DNA of 64,000 bases, taken from contig NZ_JAGEOJ010000011.1 in the NCBI RefSeq assembly GCF_017573505.1, positions 362,857 through 426,856 on the forward strand. The letters are read 5' to 3'. The number at the start of each line of letters is the position of its first letter. The stretch's first letter is position 1. The position numbers and the translations under genes were made by a program. This document shows, in pieces, positions 51,401-59,717 of this stretch. The DNA comes from Actinomadura barringtoniae. GTDB lineage: Bacteria; Actinomycetota; Actinomycetes; Streptosporangiales; Streptosporangiaceae. The notes under the pieces were generated by a model. It searched no databases. It saw only the letters and a list, made by a program, of their open reading frames with translations, and was not told the DNA's origin.

Positions 51401-52999
51401 TCAGACACGTCTTCTCAGGATCAGCACTGTGAGCAGGAGGAACATCACGGCAAAGCCGCTCAGGACGGCCCAGTCGACACCGACGCCCCTGGAGAATGTG
51501 TCTTCGTAGGAGGCCAGCAACGGGGGGCCGAGAGGTGAGGCGCCCGTAGCCCACAGCCGGTCGACGGCGAGGCTGTGCCCGAGCCCCTCGAACGCCCAGC
51601 GGTTGGACATCGCGTAGCTCAGCCACCGGCCGGGCGCGGCCATCACCGGGACGGGCAGGATCGCTCCGACGAAGAGGACCTGCGGGAAGCACAGCATCGG
51701 CAGCGCCATCGTCGCCTGGGCCGGGTCGGTGACGGCCGCCGAGATCAGCAGACCCAGCGTGAGCGCGGCCAGCGAGCACAGCAGCAGGGTGGCCAGCAGC
51801 TGCCAGTACGTACTCCAGCTCATGGGCGGAAGCCGGTCCAGACCGCGCAGCACGCCGAGCATGGCCGCGTCCACCAGGGTGAGCAGCGGCAGCAGCACGG
51901 CGACCTTGGCCAGCACGTACGGGCCGAGCCGCAGGCCCGTCAGGCGTTCACGCCGCAGAACGGGCAGCTCGGTGCAGATCTGCAGCAGGCCATAGGTGAG
52001 GCCGAAGAAGAACCCGCCGAACGCGATCCAGAAGAGGATCATCACGGTTGCGCCGGGACTGGGCGAGGACGGCGAGAACGCTCCGGGCCGGAAGAGCACC
52101 GCGAACATCGCCAGGACCATCAGCGGCGAGCCGACCAGGATGGCCAGCGTCAGGCGGTTGCGTGTGAGGAGATCGAGGTTGCGGCGGGTCAGCAGCGCCC
52201 ATTCCTTGAACGGCCCGGGTCTCTTCGCGGCCTCGCCGCGTGCCGGCCTGGTGTCCGGGGACTCGGCGAAACGCCCCGACCAGTCGTGGGATTCGGCCTC
52301 GACCAGACGGATGTAGATGTCCTCGATGCCGTCCGCGTCGAACGTCTCGCGCGCCTCGTCCGGGGTCCCGTAGAAGGCGAGGGCGCCCTCGGGTGTCAGC
52401 ACGGCCACGCGATCGCACATCACAACGTCCGGGGGGTGGTGCGTGGTGAGGACGACGGTCGTTCCCGATTCGGCGAGGCTGCGCAGCAGGCGCATCAGAT
52501 CCGCGGCCGTGGCCGGATCCAGGCCGGAGGTGGGCTCGTCCAGGAAGAAGAGGCCGGGCCTGGTGAGCAGCTCGACGGCGATGCTGGCCCGCTTGCGTTC
52601 GCCGCCGCTGAGCGCCCCCACGCGCTGCCCGGCACGCGGCGACAGCGCCAAGGCCTCCATGACGGCCTCGACCGCCCGGTCGATCTGCTCCGGCGTCGTA
52701 CCGGCGGGGAGGCGTAGCGCGGCGGCGTAGCGCAACGTGCGGCGCAGCGGCAGTTCGAGATGAACGATGTCGTCCTGCGGCACATAGCCCAGCGCCGCCC
52801 GGCCGCCGTTGTAGTGGACCTCGCCCTCGGCCGGTGGCCGTACCCCGGCGATGGCGTCCAGCAGCGTGGTCTTGCCCGCCCCGCTGCCGCCGATGATCGC
52901 GACGAGCTGTCCCGACTCGATCGTCAGGGAGACGTCGCGCAGCGTCCGCCGCCCGCCATCGACCCGCTGCCCGACCCTGCGCACCTCGATAGCAGCCAC
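51401..52999 (-). CDS. ABCG-type exporter: ATP-binding domain fused to ABC-2 permease
   Basis: The 532-residue half-transporter has an ATPase at residues ~1-240: Walker A G-G-S-G-A-G-K-T, signature A-L-S-G-G-E-R-K-R, Walker B F-F-L-D-E-P-T-S-G-L-D, and H-loop T-T-H-H. The C-terminal ABC-2 membrane domain has six helices, including L-F-W-I-A-F-G-G-F-F-F-G-L and a final FAVMFLLLTVLI. The ATPase-first order is that of the eukaryotic ABCG/White group and some bacterial exporters. It would dimerise and export lipids or drugs. A tandem repeat lies upstream of its start. Confidence 0.92.
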   Translation of the reverse strand: MAAIEVRRVGQRVDGGRRTLRDVSLTIESGQLVAIIGGSGAGKTTLLDAIAGVRPPAEGEVHYNGGRAALGYVPQDDIVHLELPLRRTLRYAAALRLPAGTTPEQIDRAVEAVMEALALSPRAGQRVGALSGGERKRASIAVELLTRPGLFFLDEPTSGLDPATAADLMRLLRSLAESGTTVVLTTHHPPDVVMCDRVAVLTPEGALAFYGTPDEARETFDADGIEDIYIRLVEAESHDWSGRFAESPDTRPARGEAAKRPGPFKEWALLTRRNLDLLTRNRLTLAILVGSPLMVLAMFAVLFRPGAFSPSSPSPGATVMILFWIAFGGFFFGLTYGLLQICTELPVLRRERLTGLRLGPYVLAKVAVLLPLLTLVDAAMLGVLRGLDRLPPMSWSTYWQLLATLLLCSLAALTLGLLISAAVTDPAQATMALPMLCFPQVLFVGAILPVPVMAAPGRWLSYAMSNRWAFEGLGHSLAVDRLWATGASPLGPPLLASYEDTFSRGVGVDWAVLSGFAVMFLLLTVLILRRRV

Positions 53000-53020
53000 G
53001 AAGGAACGATGACCCGGCTA

Positions 53021-53134
53021 GGCGCACCTCGTCCAGAGGGCACTGGCGTCCAGGCGGCACAGGGCGGCTTTAGGGGGCACAGGGCGGCTTTAGGGGGCAC
53101 AGCGCGGCTCCAGAGGGCACTGGGCGGCTCCAGA
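53021..53134. repeat. 20-bp tandem repeat upstream of the ABCG-type gene
   Basis: Two identical 20-base units (53061-53080 and 53081-53100) are followed by a diverged copy (53101-53120) and a partial one to 53134. Looser related sequence with the same GGCAC ending extends left to about 53021. The array lies between the exporter start and the esterase terminator, where the exporter promoter should be, so copy number could affect its expression. Confidence 0.85.
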
Positions 53135-53138
53135 ACAT

Positions 53139-53191
53139 AACGCGAACCTCCTGGGAGGGCGGCTGCACACCCGCCCCAGGAGGCTCGCGTT
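53139..53191 (-). terminator. Hairpin terminator downstream of the esterase gene
   Basis: A long inverted repeat pairs 53139-53162 with 53171-53191, with one mismatch and a 3-base bulge around an 8-base loop. It lies 15 bases beyond the esterase stop on the minus strand and is probably also able to stop rightward transcription. Confidence 0.75.
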
Positions 53192-53206
53192 CACGCTGAT
53201 CAGGCG

Positions 53207-54232
53207 TTAGGCGTTCTTGGTCGCGCCGATCGACTTCATCAGCGTCGGCCAGATGAACTGCGACTCGCGGATCCAGGCAGGCCAGTTGTGGCGGCCGTCG
53301 CCGTAGATGTGGGCGATGTAGGGCACGCCCGCCTTGTCCAGCGCCGCCTGGAAATCCTTGTTGTTGGCGCCGACGGCGATCTCGCTCAGCAGGCCGATGT
53401 CCCAGGGCGCCACGTTCGGGTCACCCGGACCGGGACGGCCGGTGGTGCCGGCGGAGAAGAAGAGGCCGGTGCCCTTGAGCTTGTCGGCCAGCGAGGCCGG
53501 GTCGTGGGCGATCCAGTTGGCGTCGTCCCAGCGCGGGATGCCCCAGATGGCGTACGGGTCCTGCCCGTTGCCCGCGTTGGTCAGCATCAGCATCGCCGGG
53601 ATGCCGGGCGAACGCATTGACAGGATGCCGCTCAGCGACGCCGCGTACTTGAACATCCCGGGGTGGCGGGCGGCGTAGCTCATCGCGCCCTCACCACCGG
53701 AGGAGTTGCCGATCGCCGCGCGCACACCGCCGCCGTGGTAGTTGCGCTCGATGAGCTGGCGGACCTCCTGGGTGTGGAAGGTCTCCCACTTGGGGGTGCC
53801 GCCCTTGCCGTAGTTGTACCAGTCGGCGTACGAGCCGTTGGACGCCTCGGGCATGACGACGATGACGTTGTAGGCGGCGGCCCACGCCTCGATGTCGGTG
53901 TTCTTGGTCCACGAGGTGTAGTCGTCCTGGCCGCCGTGGTAGGCGTACAGCACCGGCCACGTCGCGGTGCTGTTCTCCGACCAGTTGGCCGGCAGCAGGA
54001 TCCGGGTCTTCACGGTCTTGCCGAGCGCGGGGGAGTCGATGCTGATGTCGACCTCGCGGGCGCCGAGCCGGGTGGTCTTGGCGATACGGGCGCCGTCGGC
54101 GGCCGCACGGACTCCGGGGGCGGCCTGGGCCGTGCCGGTGGCGACGATTCCGACGCCGGCGATGGTCGCGGCGACCGAGCCGTAGGCGATGGCGTCGCGC
54201 CATCGCGACGCCCGGAGGGACCGGCGTGTCAT
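53207..54232 (-). CDS. Secreted esterase, antigen 85/esterase D-like alpha/beta hydrolase
   Basis: The 341-residue product starts at ATG 54232 (AGGAGAC upstream). It has a signal peptide (A-I-A-Y-G-S-V-A-A-T-I-A-G-V-G-I-V, cleavage near A-Q-A-A-P), then an esterase domain with P-V-L-Y-A-Y-H-G-G, nucleophile elbow A-I-G-N-S-S-G-G, and C-terminal G-D-G-R-H-N-W holding the catalytic His. This matches the mycolyltransferase/esterase D group, where members without mycolic acids act as plain esterases or have acyltransferase roles in the wall. A hairpin terminator follows. Confidence 0.9.
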   Translation of the reverse strand: MTRRSLRASRWRDAIAYGSVAATIAGVGIVATGTAQAAPGVRAAADGARIAKTTRLGAREVDISIDSPALGKTVKTRILLPANWSENSTATWPVLYAYHGGQDDYTSWTKNTDIEAWAAAYNVIVVMPEASNGSYADWYNYGKGGTPKWETFHTQEVRQLIERNYHGGGVRAAIGNSSGGEGAMSYAARHPGMFKYAASLSGILSMRSPGIPAMLMLTNAGNGQDPYAIWGIPRWDDANWIAHDPASLADKLKGTGLFFSAGTTGRPGPGDPNVAPWDIGLLSEIAVGANNKDFQAALDKAGVPYIAHIYGDGRHNWPAWIRESQFIWPTLMKSIGATKNA

Positions 54233-54537
54233 CTGTCTCCTAGGACCGGTGCGCAGCCCCCATGACCACGCGGCTGCGGGAGATTGTCCTCAAGTGTGCA
54301 CAGGTGTGGCAAGTGGGGCGAGTGACAATAAAGGGGGTGGAGCCTGTCGGAAGGTGAGTCCTTTGTGCAGGCCGGGGCCCGATTGCGGCGCGGCCGGATC
54401 CGGCCCGTGACACCCCCGCTACGACTCCCCGTGGCCCCGATTTTGTGTCTCTGGTGCGCTTCTGGCGGGCCCCGGGGCGGCCTTCTGGCCTTCTGGCGGC
54501 CTTCCGGTGGGCTCGCAAGGTGTGCGGCGGCCCTGCG
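54233..54537. other. Intergenic region upstream of the esterase
   Basis: These 305 bases separate two leftward genes. They must hold the esterase promoter, but I see no confident -35/-10 pair; the A/T-richest part is around 54325-54335. The right half is made of G/C-rich short repeats of CTTCTGGC/CGGCCTTC type and shows no gene. Confidence 0.4.
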
Positions 54538-55311
54538 TCAGGGCTCCTGGTGGCCGAGCATGCGGGCCACGTCGGCGAACATCCGTACGTCCACCAGGCC
54601 CGCGACCGAACGCAGCAGGACGCCGAACGGGGAGTCGGGCGGCTCGACGCTCACCCACCAGGTGAGCATCTCGGAGATCTGCGGATCGGTCGGCGCGGCC
54701 CCGATCAGCGTGCTGCCGAGCTGGCGCGCGAGGATCTGCTGCAGGTCGGCGCGGTCGGGCTCGCGGGTCTTCAGCCACTCGACCCCGGCCCACTCGACGC
54801 CCGCGATCCAGGAGCGCAGCACCATCTCCATGGTGCGGCTCGGCTTCTTCACGTTCAGCGTCGCGCAGGTGATCTTGACGATGTGGTCGCGGACGCGCTG
54901 GGCGGCGTGCCGAGCGGCCTCGGGGGCGCGGCCGGACCCGACCGCCAGCACCCCGCTGACGATGCCCTCGTACTCCTCGATGAAGTCGAAGTAGATGTGC
55001 AGCCGGATCATCAGGTCCCACGACGGGGAGTCGGCCACGACCTGGTCCAGACGTTCGATCACGGTGGAGGCGACCCGGTCGGCGACCGCCGCGTAGAGCT
55101 CCTGCTTGTTGTCGAAGTAGCGGTAGAGCGAGGACCGCGAGCTGCCCGCCGCGCCCGCGAGGTCGTCGATCGACACCTCGTCCTCGGGACGCGCGAGAAA
55201 GACCTCGATCGCCGTGGCGATGATCTCCTCGCGGCGTTTGTCGGACGACAGCCGCCGGAAAGGCGGGCGCTTGCGGCTGCGCGTCGACTGCCCCGCATCC
55301 TGGTCGGACAT
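54538..55311 (-). CDS. TetR-family transcriptional regulator
   Basis: The 257-residue regulator starts at ATG 55311. The DNA-binding domain (~25-75) follows a basic N-terminus: RREEIIATAIEVFL, then VSIDDLAGAAGSSRSSLYRY, then F-D-N-K-Q-E-L-Y-A-A-V. The ligand domain ends with a C-terminal helical part containing RSWIAGVEWAGVEWL. The target is unknown; it is divergent from the ECF41 sigma gene across about 315 bases. Confidence 0.9.
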   Translation of the reverse strand: MSDQDAGQSTRSRKRPPFRRLSSDKRREEIIATAIEVFLARPEDEVSIDDLAGAAGSSRSSLYRYFDNKQELYAAVADRVASTVIERLDQVVADSPSWDLMIRLHIYFDFIEEYEGIVSGVLAVGSGRAPEAARHAAQRVRDHIVKITCATLNVKKPSRTMEMVLRSWIAGVEWAGVEWLKTREPDRADLQQILARQLGSTLIGAAPTDPQISEMLTWWVSVEPPDSPFGVLLRSVAGLVDVRMFADVARMLGHQEP

Positions 55312-55507
55312 GCCGTCACCATAGCCGCATACCGGCCGTTCAGGGGCCGTCCGAACCCCTCGGGAATGATCGCAGAACGGTAATTCGCGTGACGCGAGAC
55401 ATTTGTCAGCCTTCTGATAACCGATCTCCTGAATAGGCGCGTCGAATCCGTCGTGAGCACACGCCGAACGGCCGTACGGTCGCGCGGCGGGCGGTCCGGG
55501 CCGCGGG

Positions 55508-55553
55508 CCCCGCTCCTGGTGACGGGCGGCCCCCGCTCCTGGTGACGGGCGGC
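55508..55553. repeat. 23-bp direct repeat in the tetR/sigJ spacer
   Basis: Two identical 23-base copies (55508-55530 and 55531-55553), beginning CCCCGCTCCTGGTGACGGGC, are followed by a poly-C/G run. They lie in the divergent spacer 55312-55626 that otherwise shows no gene. They may be slippage products; a role as regulator site is possible but unsupported. Confidence 0.8.
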
Positions 55554-55626
55554 CCCCGGCCCCCGGCCCCCCGGCGGTGCGAGGCCGCTCCTCCCTTGAT
55601 CGGCGCAGGTGAGAGAAGATCAAGGG

Positions 55627-56487
55627 GTGACCGATCTCGTGGTGGACTCGTTCGAGGAGCACCGGCCGCTCCTGCTGGGCCTGGCGTACCGCCTGCTGGG
55701 CAGCATGTGGGACGCCGAGGACGTCGTGCAGGAGGCCTACCTGCGGTGGAGCGGGGGCGACCGTTCCGAGGTCGAGGAGCCGCGCGCCTTCCTGATCACG
55801 ATCGTCTCCCGGCTCGCCCTCGACCAGCTGAGGTCGGCCCGCGTCACCCGCGAGGCCTATACCGGGCCGTGGCTGCCCGAGCCCGTCTCGGCCGAGGAGT
55901 TCGGCCCGATGGAACGCGCGGAACTGCGCGACACCCTCTCGTACGCCACCCTCCACATGATGGAACGGCTCTCGCCGCCGGAACGTGCGGTGTTCGTGCT
56001 GCGGGAGGCGTTCGATCTGCCGTACGACGCCATCGCGGAGATCATCGACGGCAATGCGGCGGGGGCACGCCAGCTCCACCACCGGGCCGTGCAGCGGATG
56101 GCCGGGGGCCGCGACCGGTTCGAACCGGCGCCCGCCGACCATTCGGAGCTGCTCGGCCGCTTTCTCGACGCCGCCACCAGCGGCGATCTCGACACGCTGA
56201 AGGACCTGCTGGCCGACGACGTCGTCGCCTGGAACGACGGTGGCGGCAAGGTCCGCGCGGCCCTGCGGCCGGTCGACGGGCGCGAGCACGTGTTCGCCTT
56301 CATCTCCGGCCTCCTCGCACGTTACGAGGTGGGCGAGCCGACGATCGTCGAGGCCAACGGCGCGCCGGCAATCTGGATCTCGGTCGACGGCGGCGAGCAG
56401 CTCGTCGCGTTCGACGTCCGGGACGGCCGCGTGCAGGGCATCTTCGCCGTCATGAACCCCGACAAGCTCGACCGCATCCGCCCCTGA
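55627..56487 (+). CDS. sigJ: ECF41-type RNA polymerase sigma factor (SigJ-like) with SnoaL-like C-terminal domain
   Basis: The 286-residue factor starts at GTG 55627; GTG 55609 is also in frame. Region 2 is at residues ~5-75 (FEEHRPLLLGLAYRLLGSM, D-A-E-D-V-V-Q-E-A-Y-L-R-W) and region 4 at ~105-165 (LSPPERAVFVLREAFDLPYD). The linker W-L-P-E-P and the C-terminal motifs D-G-G-G-K and N-P-D-K-L are the hallmarks of ECF41 factors, whose fused SnoaL-like domain replaces an anti-sigma factor and controls activity. ECF41 genes usually sit next to a carboxymuconolactone decarboxylase, oxidoreductase or epimerase gene; none is adjacent here. Confidence 0.93.
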   Translation: MTDLVVDSFEEHRPLLLGLAYRLLGSMWDAEDVVQEAYLRWSGGDRSEVEEPRAFLITIVSRLALDQLRSARVTREAYTGPWLPEPVSAEEFGPMERAELRDTLSYATLHMMERLSPPERAVFVLREAFDLPYDAIAEIIDGNAAGARQLHHRAVQRMAGGRDRFEPAPADHSELLGRFLDAATSGDLDTLKDLLADDVVAWNDGGGKVRAALRPVDGREHVFAFISGLLARYEVGEPTIVEANGAPAIWISVDGGEQLVAFDVRDGRVQGIFAVMNPDKLDRIRP

Positions 56488-56601
56488 GGCCGCGGACCGG
56501 TGCCGCACCGCTGCCGCCCTGGTGCCGCATCCGCCGGTGAGCCGGTAACGCGTTCTCGATGAGGCGCCAACAGCGGGTGAATCATCGAGAGGAGTGAGCG
56601 C

Positions 56602-57195
56602 ATGGCCGAGCTTGACGGCGGCCTCGCCCGCGCCGGAGGCGATCTCGCCCGCGTCGGACGGGATCCGGACGCCTTCGAGGCGTTCTACCGGCGCCATGTC
56701 GAGGCGATCAGCCGGTTCGTGGCGCGTCGCGTCGCCGACCCGCACACCGCCGCGGACCTGACCGCCGAGGTGTTCGTGGCGGTGATCGAGTTCGCCCACA
56801 CGTACCGGCCCGACCTCGGCAGCGAGATCGGCTGGCTGTACGGCGTGGCCCGCAACGTCCTGGCGGCGGAACGGCGGCGTGCCGCCCGGGAGCTGCGCGT
56901 CACAGGACGCGTCGCGGGCAGGCGGCTGGTGGACGCCGACGACATCGCCCGCCTGGAGGAACGCATCGACGCCGAGAGCGCCGCGCGCCACACCTACGAG
57001 GCGCTCGCCGGGCTCCCGGAGGGCGTCCGCGCGGTCCTGGAGCTGATCGCGGTGGACGGCCTGACGGTGACCGAGGCCGCGGGGGCCCTCGGCATCCGTC
57101 CCGTCACCGCCCGAGTCCGGCTGCACCGTGCCCGCAAGGTGCTGGCGCGCATCGTCCCCGAAGCCGCCCCGGCGCTCGCGTACGCGAAGGAGTGA
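56602..57195 (+). CDS. ECF RNA polymerase sigma factor
   Basis: This 197-residue sigma factor starts at ATG 56602 with GAGAGGAG upstream. Region 2 (~20-90) has FEAFYRRHVEAISRFVARRV, then P-H-T-A-A-D-L-T-A-E-V-F and G-W-L-Y-G-V-A-R-N-V-L. Region 4 (~130-185) has A-L-A-G-L-P-E-G-V-R-A-V-L-E-L and TVTEAAGALGIRPVTARVRL. The next gene begins right after it and encodes a membrane-anchored protein that could act as its regulator, the usual sigma/anti-sigma layout. The stimulus is unknown. Confidence 0.92.
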   Translation: MAELDGGLARAGGDLARVGRDPDAFEAFYRRHVEAISRFVARRVADPHTAADLTAEVFVAVIEFAHTYRPDLGSEIGWLYGVARNVLAAERRRAARELRVTGRVAGRRLVDADDIARLEERIDAESAARHTYEALAGLPEGVRAVLELIAVDGLTVTEAAGALGIRPVTARVRLHRARKVLARIVPEAAPALAYAKE

Positions 57196-57196
57196 A

Positions 57197-57901
57197 GTGA
57201 ACATGCGGACGTTCGAAGACAGGCTCCTCGCCGAGCTGAAGGAAATGGTGGCCGACCGTGCCGCCTCGCAAGACGCGGCCGCCTCGCAGGATGCAGCCGC
57301 CGGGCCCGTGCAGCGCCGTCGAAGGCGTCGACACCGGCTGGTCCTGGCAGCCGGAGTCGTCGCCGCGTCCTGCGGCGCAGCGGTCGCGGTGCCCGTGTTC
57401 AGCGGAGACGACGGGACGCGGGCGAACGCGGTGGAGAAGCGCCCGGACGGTTCGGTGCTGGTCAAGTTCTACGAGCTCGCACACCCGGAGCGCGTCGAGG
57501 CCAAACTGCGCGGTCTCGACGTTCCGGCGGTGGTGACGTTCCTGCCGAGCGGAAAGAAGTGCGAGCCGCGGGCGCGCTACTTCGACGCCGGGGGACCGGA
57601 CGCCGATTCCATCTACGGTTCGCCGCCCGAGGGAATGGAGGAGAACGGCGTCGTGATCTACCCCAAGAGGATCAGGAAGGGCGAGACCCTGGTGATCAAT
57701 GTGTGGGGGGCCAAGGGCCGGAACGGCGAGCCGCTGCCCGACGCGGGCATGGTGATCGCCCCAGAGGTCACCCCGGACCGGGTGGGGCCCTGCGTGCTGA
57801 CCGAACACGGCCCGGTGGTGACCAAGAACGGCGCCGGTGACGGACCCGACACCATCGACGACGACGTCAGAATCCCTCGCCCGGCGAGCCCGAAGCCCTG
57901 A
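57197..57901 (+). CDS. Membrane-anchored partner of the ECF sigma factor, unknown family
   Basis: The protein is about 234 residues. The start is either GTG 57197 (AAGGAG four bases upstream) or ATG 57203. It has a short cytoplasmic N-terminus with a near-repeat A-A-S-Q-D-A-A-A-S-Q-D-A-A-A, a basic R-R-R-R-R-R-H, one transmembrane helix (LVLAAGVVAASCGAAVAVPV), and an extracytoplasmic domain with A-K-L-R-G-L-D-V-P-A and C-V-L-T-E-H-G-P. It starts 1 base past the sigma stop. The topology suits an anti-sigma or sensor protein, but I see no ZAS zinc motif, so that role is inference. Confidence 0.78.
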   Translation: MNMRTFEDRLLAELKEMVADRAASQDAAASQDAAAGPVQRRRRRRHRLVLAAGVVAASCGAAVAVPVFSGDDGTRANAVEKRPDGSVLVKFYELAHPERVEAKLRGLDVPAVVTFLPSGKKCEPRARYFDAGGPDADSIYGSPPEGMEENGVVIYPKRIRKGETLVINVWGAKGRNGEPLPDAGMVIAPEVTPDRVGPCVLTEHGPVVTKNGAGDGPDTIDDDVRIPRPASPKP

Positions 57902-57976
57902 CCGCGGGCCCGGCGACGCGGGGATGAGACCCTGGCTGCGCAGTGGTGTCGCAGTCTCCGGAAAGGACCCGCCGAG

Positions 57977-58816
57977 ATGACCGATCGCGTGACCGTGACC
58001 GTGGACGACGGAGTGGCCGACGTACGGCTGAACCGGCCCGACAAGCTGAACGCCCTCGACCTGGCCGCCTTCGAGGCGCTCGCCGAGACCGGCGGCCGGC
58101 TCGCGGCCGATCCGTCGGTACGGGTGGTCGTGCTGTCGGGGGAGGGCCGGGCGTTCTGCGCGGGGCTGGACTTCGCCAGCTTCGAGACGATGGCCCGTGA
58201 CGCCTCCGGCGACGCGGGCGCGGATCCGGACACGCGGCTGCCCTCCGACATCACCGAACGGCTGCCCGGACGCATCACCAACCTCGGGCAGCAGGCCGTT
58301 CACGCGTGGCGCGAGATGCCGCAGCCGGTCATCGCGGCGGTCAGCGGTCACGCGCTCGGCGGCGGTCTGCAGATCGCGCTCGGCGCCGACATCCGCATCG
58401 TCGCGCCGGACGCGAAGCTGTCGGTGCTGGAGATCCGCTGGGGGATCATCCCCGACATGACCGGCACGGCCGCGCTCGTCCGCCTGGTCGGGGAGGACGT
58501 CGCGAAGGAGCTGGTGTTCACCGGGCGGATGGTGGCGGGTGAGGAGGCCGTGCGGATCGGCCTCGCCACCCGTACCGCCGACGACCCGCGCGCGGCGGCG
58601 ACCGAGCTGGCCCGCGACATCGCCGGCCGCAACCCGCACGCGATCCGCCATGCCAAGGCCCTGATCAACCGTGCCTCGGACGCCGGCGCCGACCTGGCCG
58701 GGCAGTTCCTCGCCGAGTCGCGGGCGCTCGGGGAGCTGCGCGGCTCGCCCAACCAGGCCGAGGCGGTCCGCTCCTACTTCGAGAAGCGGCCCGCGGTCTT
58801 CACCGACCCGAGCTGA
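57977..58816 (+). CDS. Enoyl-CoA hydratase/isomerase (crotonase) family protein
   Basis: The 279-residue product starts at ATG 57977 with AAAGGA upstream. The crotonase core includes V-R-L-N-R-P-D-K-L-N-A-L, L-S-G-E-G-R-A-F-C-A-G-L-D-F, the oxyanion-hole segment A-V-S-G-H-A-L-G-G-G-L-Q-I-A-L, and G-A-D-I-R-I-V-A-P-D. The position of the second hydratase Glu reads E-I-R-W-G-I-I-P-D-M-T, with a single likely acid (Asp), so isomerase or other crotonase chemistry is possible. The substrate is unknown. Short tandem repeats follow its stop. Confidence 0.88.
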   Translation: MTDRVTVTVDDGVADVRLNRPDKLNALDLAAFEALAETGGRLAADPSVRVVVLSGEGRAFCAGLDFASFETMARDASGDAGADPDTRLPSDITERLPGRITNLGQQAVHAWREMPQPVIAAVSGHALGGGLQIALGADIRIVAPDAKLSVLEIRWGIIPDMTGTAALVRLVGEDVAKELVFTGRMVAGEEAVRIGLATRTADDPRAAATELARDIAGRNPHAIRHAKALINRASDAGADLAGQFLAESRALGELRGSPNQAEAVRSYFEKRPAVFTDPS

Positions 58817-58859
58817 TCTCCCGCTTCGCCGTTCACCTTGGGATCTACGCCGGTCAGCA

Positions 58860-58927
58860 GGGTCCGTCGTTCACCAGGGTTCGTCGTTCACCAGGGTCCG
58901 TCGTTCACCAGGGTTCGTCGTTCACCA
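58860..58927. repeat. Four 17-bp tandem repeats covering the 3' end of the SDR gene
   Basis: Units at 58860, 58877, 58894 and 58911 are 17 bases each and alternate between two versions that differ by one base (GGGTCCG/GGGTTCGTCGTTCACCA), so a 34-bp unit is itself doubled. The last copy contains the stop codon of the SDR gene (minus strand, TGA at 58924-58922), and each upstream copy carries the same CCTGGTGA sequence. The array fills the gap between two convergent genes. Confidence 0.93.
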
Positions 58928-59644
58928 GGGGACGGTGCCGTTGTCGTCGAAGAAGCCGCTGGTCGGTCCGTCTTCCTTGAGTGTCGCCATCTGCACGGCG
59001 ATGACAGCGCCGTCGGCCGCCGTCCGCGTGATGTCGGTGCGGGCGAACGGCTTGGTGAAATCGGTGTCGCACGCGCCGGGCGTGACGGAGTTGACCAGGA
59101 TTCCGTCCGGGCGGAGCGCCTTGGCGTACTGAACGGTCAGCATGTTCAGCGCGGCCTTGGAGGGCGCGTAGGCCGCCGATCCCTGCATCTTGGCGAAATA
59201 GTGGTCGGGGTCGGTGTTGGTGCCGAGCGAGCCGACCGCGCTGGAGACGTTGACGATGCGTGCCGCGCTGGAACGGCGCAGCAGCGGCAGCATCGCCTCC
59301 GTCACGGCGATGACGCCGAGGACGTTGGTCTCCAGTACGGACCGTACGACGTCGATCTCCACGTGGCCCGGCCGCTGGCCTGCCGGATCCCCGGAGATCC
59401 CGGCGTTGTTGATCAGGACGTCGAGGTGGCCGAACTCCTCGTCGATCCGCTCCGCCGCGTTCCGTACGGAGGCGGGGTCCGTCACGTCCAGGACGAGGGA
59501 ACGGACGCCGAGCTCGGCCGCCGCCTTCTCGCCCAGTTCCTTGTTGCGTGCCGCCAGGAGAACGGTGAGGCCTCGTTCGGCGAGCTGCGCCGCGATCTCG
59601 CGGCCGATTCCCTTGTTGGCTCCGGTGACCAGTGCGATCGTCAT
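58922..59644 (-). CDS. Short-chain dehydrogenase/reductase (SDR)
   Basis: This 240-residue NAD(P)-dependent oxidoreductase has the classical SDR motifs: T-G-A-N-K-G-I-G (cofactor), N-N-A-G (about 87), I-V-N-V-S-S with catalytic Ser, and Y-A-P-S-K. The A-A-R-N-K-E position after strand 2 suggests NADP. It is divergent from a LysR gene across 71 bases that hold a small palindrome, so it is probably the LysR target. The substrate is unknown. Its stop codon lies in a tandem repeat array. Confidence 0.93.
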   Translation of the reverse strand: MTIALVTGANKGIGREIAAQLAERGLTVLLAARNKELGEKAAAELGVRSLVLDVTDPASVRNAAERIDEEFGHLDVLINNAGISGDPAGQRPGHVEIDVVRSVLETNVLGVIAVTEAMLPLLRRSSAARIVNVSSAVGSLGTNTDPDHYFAKMQGSAAYAPSKAALNMLTVQYAKALRPDGILVNSVTPGACDTDFTKPFARTDITRTAADGAVIAVQMATLKEDGPTSGFFDDNGTVPW

Positions 59645-59702
59645 GCCTTCGAGTCCACCATCGGGTGCCGTGGGCGGCCCAGGACCATCCCGGTCATGGG
59701 CA

Positions 59703-59717
59703 ATACCCTGAAGGTAT
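59703..59717. promoter_or_regulatory. Candidate LysR-type operator
   Basis: ATACC-N5-GGTAT is a short perfect inverted repeat with the T-N11-A form of LTTR sites. It overlaps the lysR start codon and is 59 bases from the SDR start, in the right place to control both genes. Such short motifs can arise by chance. Confidence 0.4.

Noticed and set aside
53061..53134. Possible CRISPR array
   Set aside because: The units are directly adjacent, about 20 bases, with no spacers, and no cas gene is nearby.
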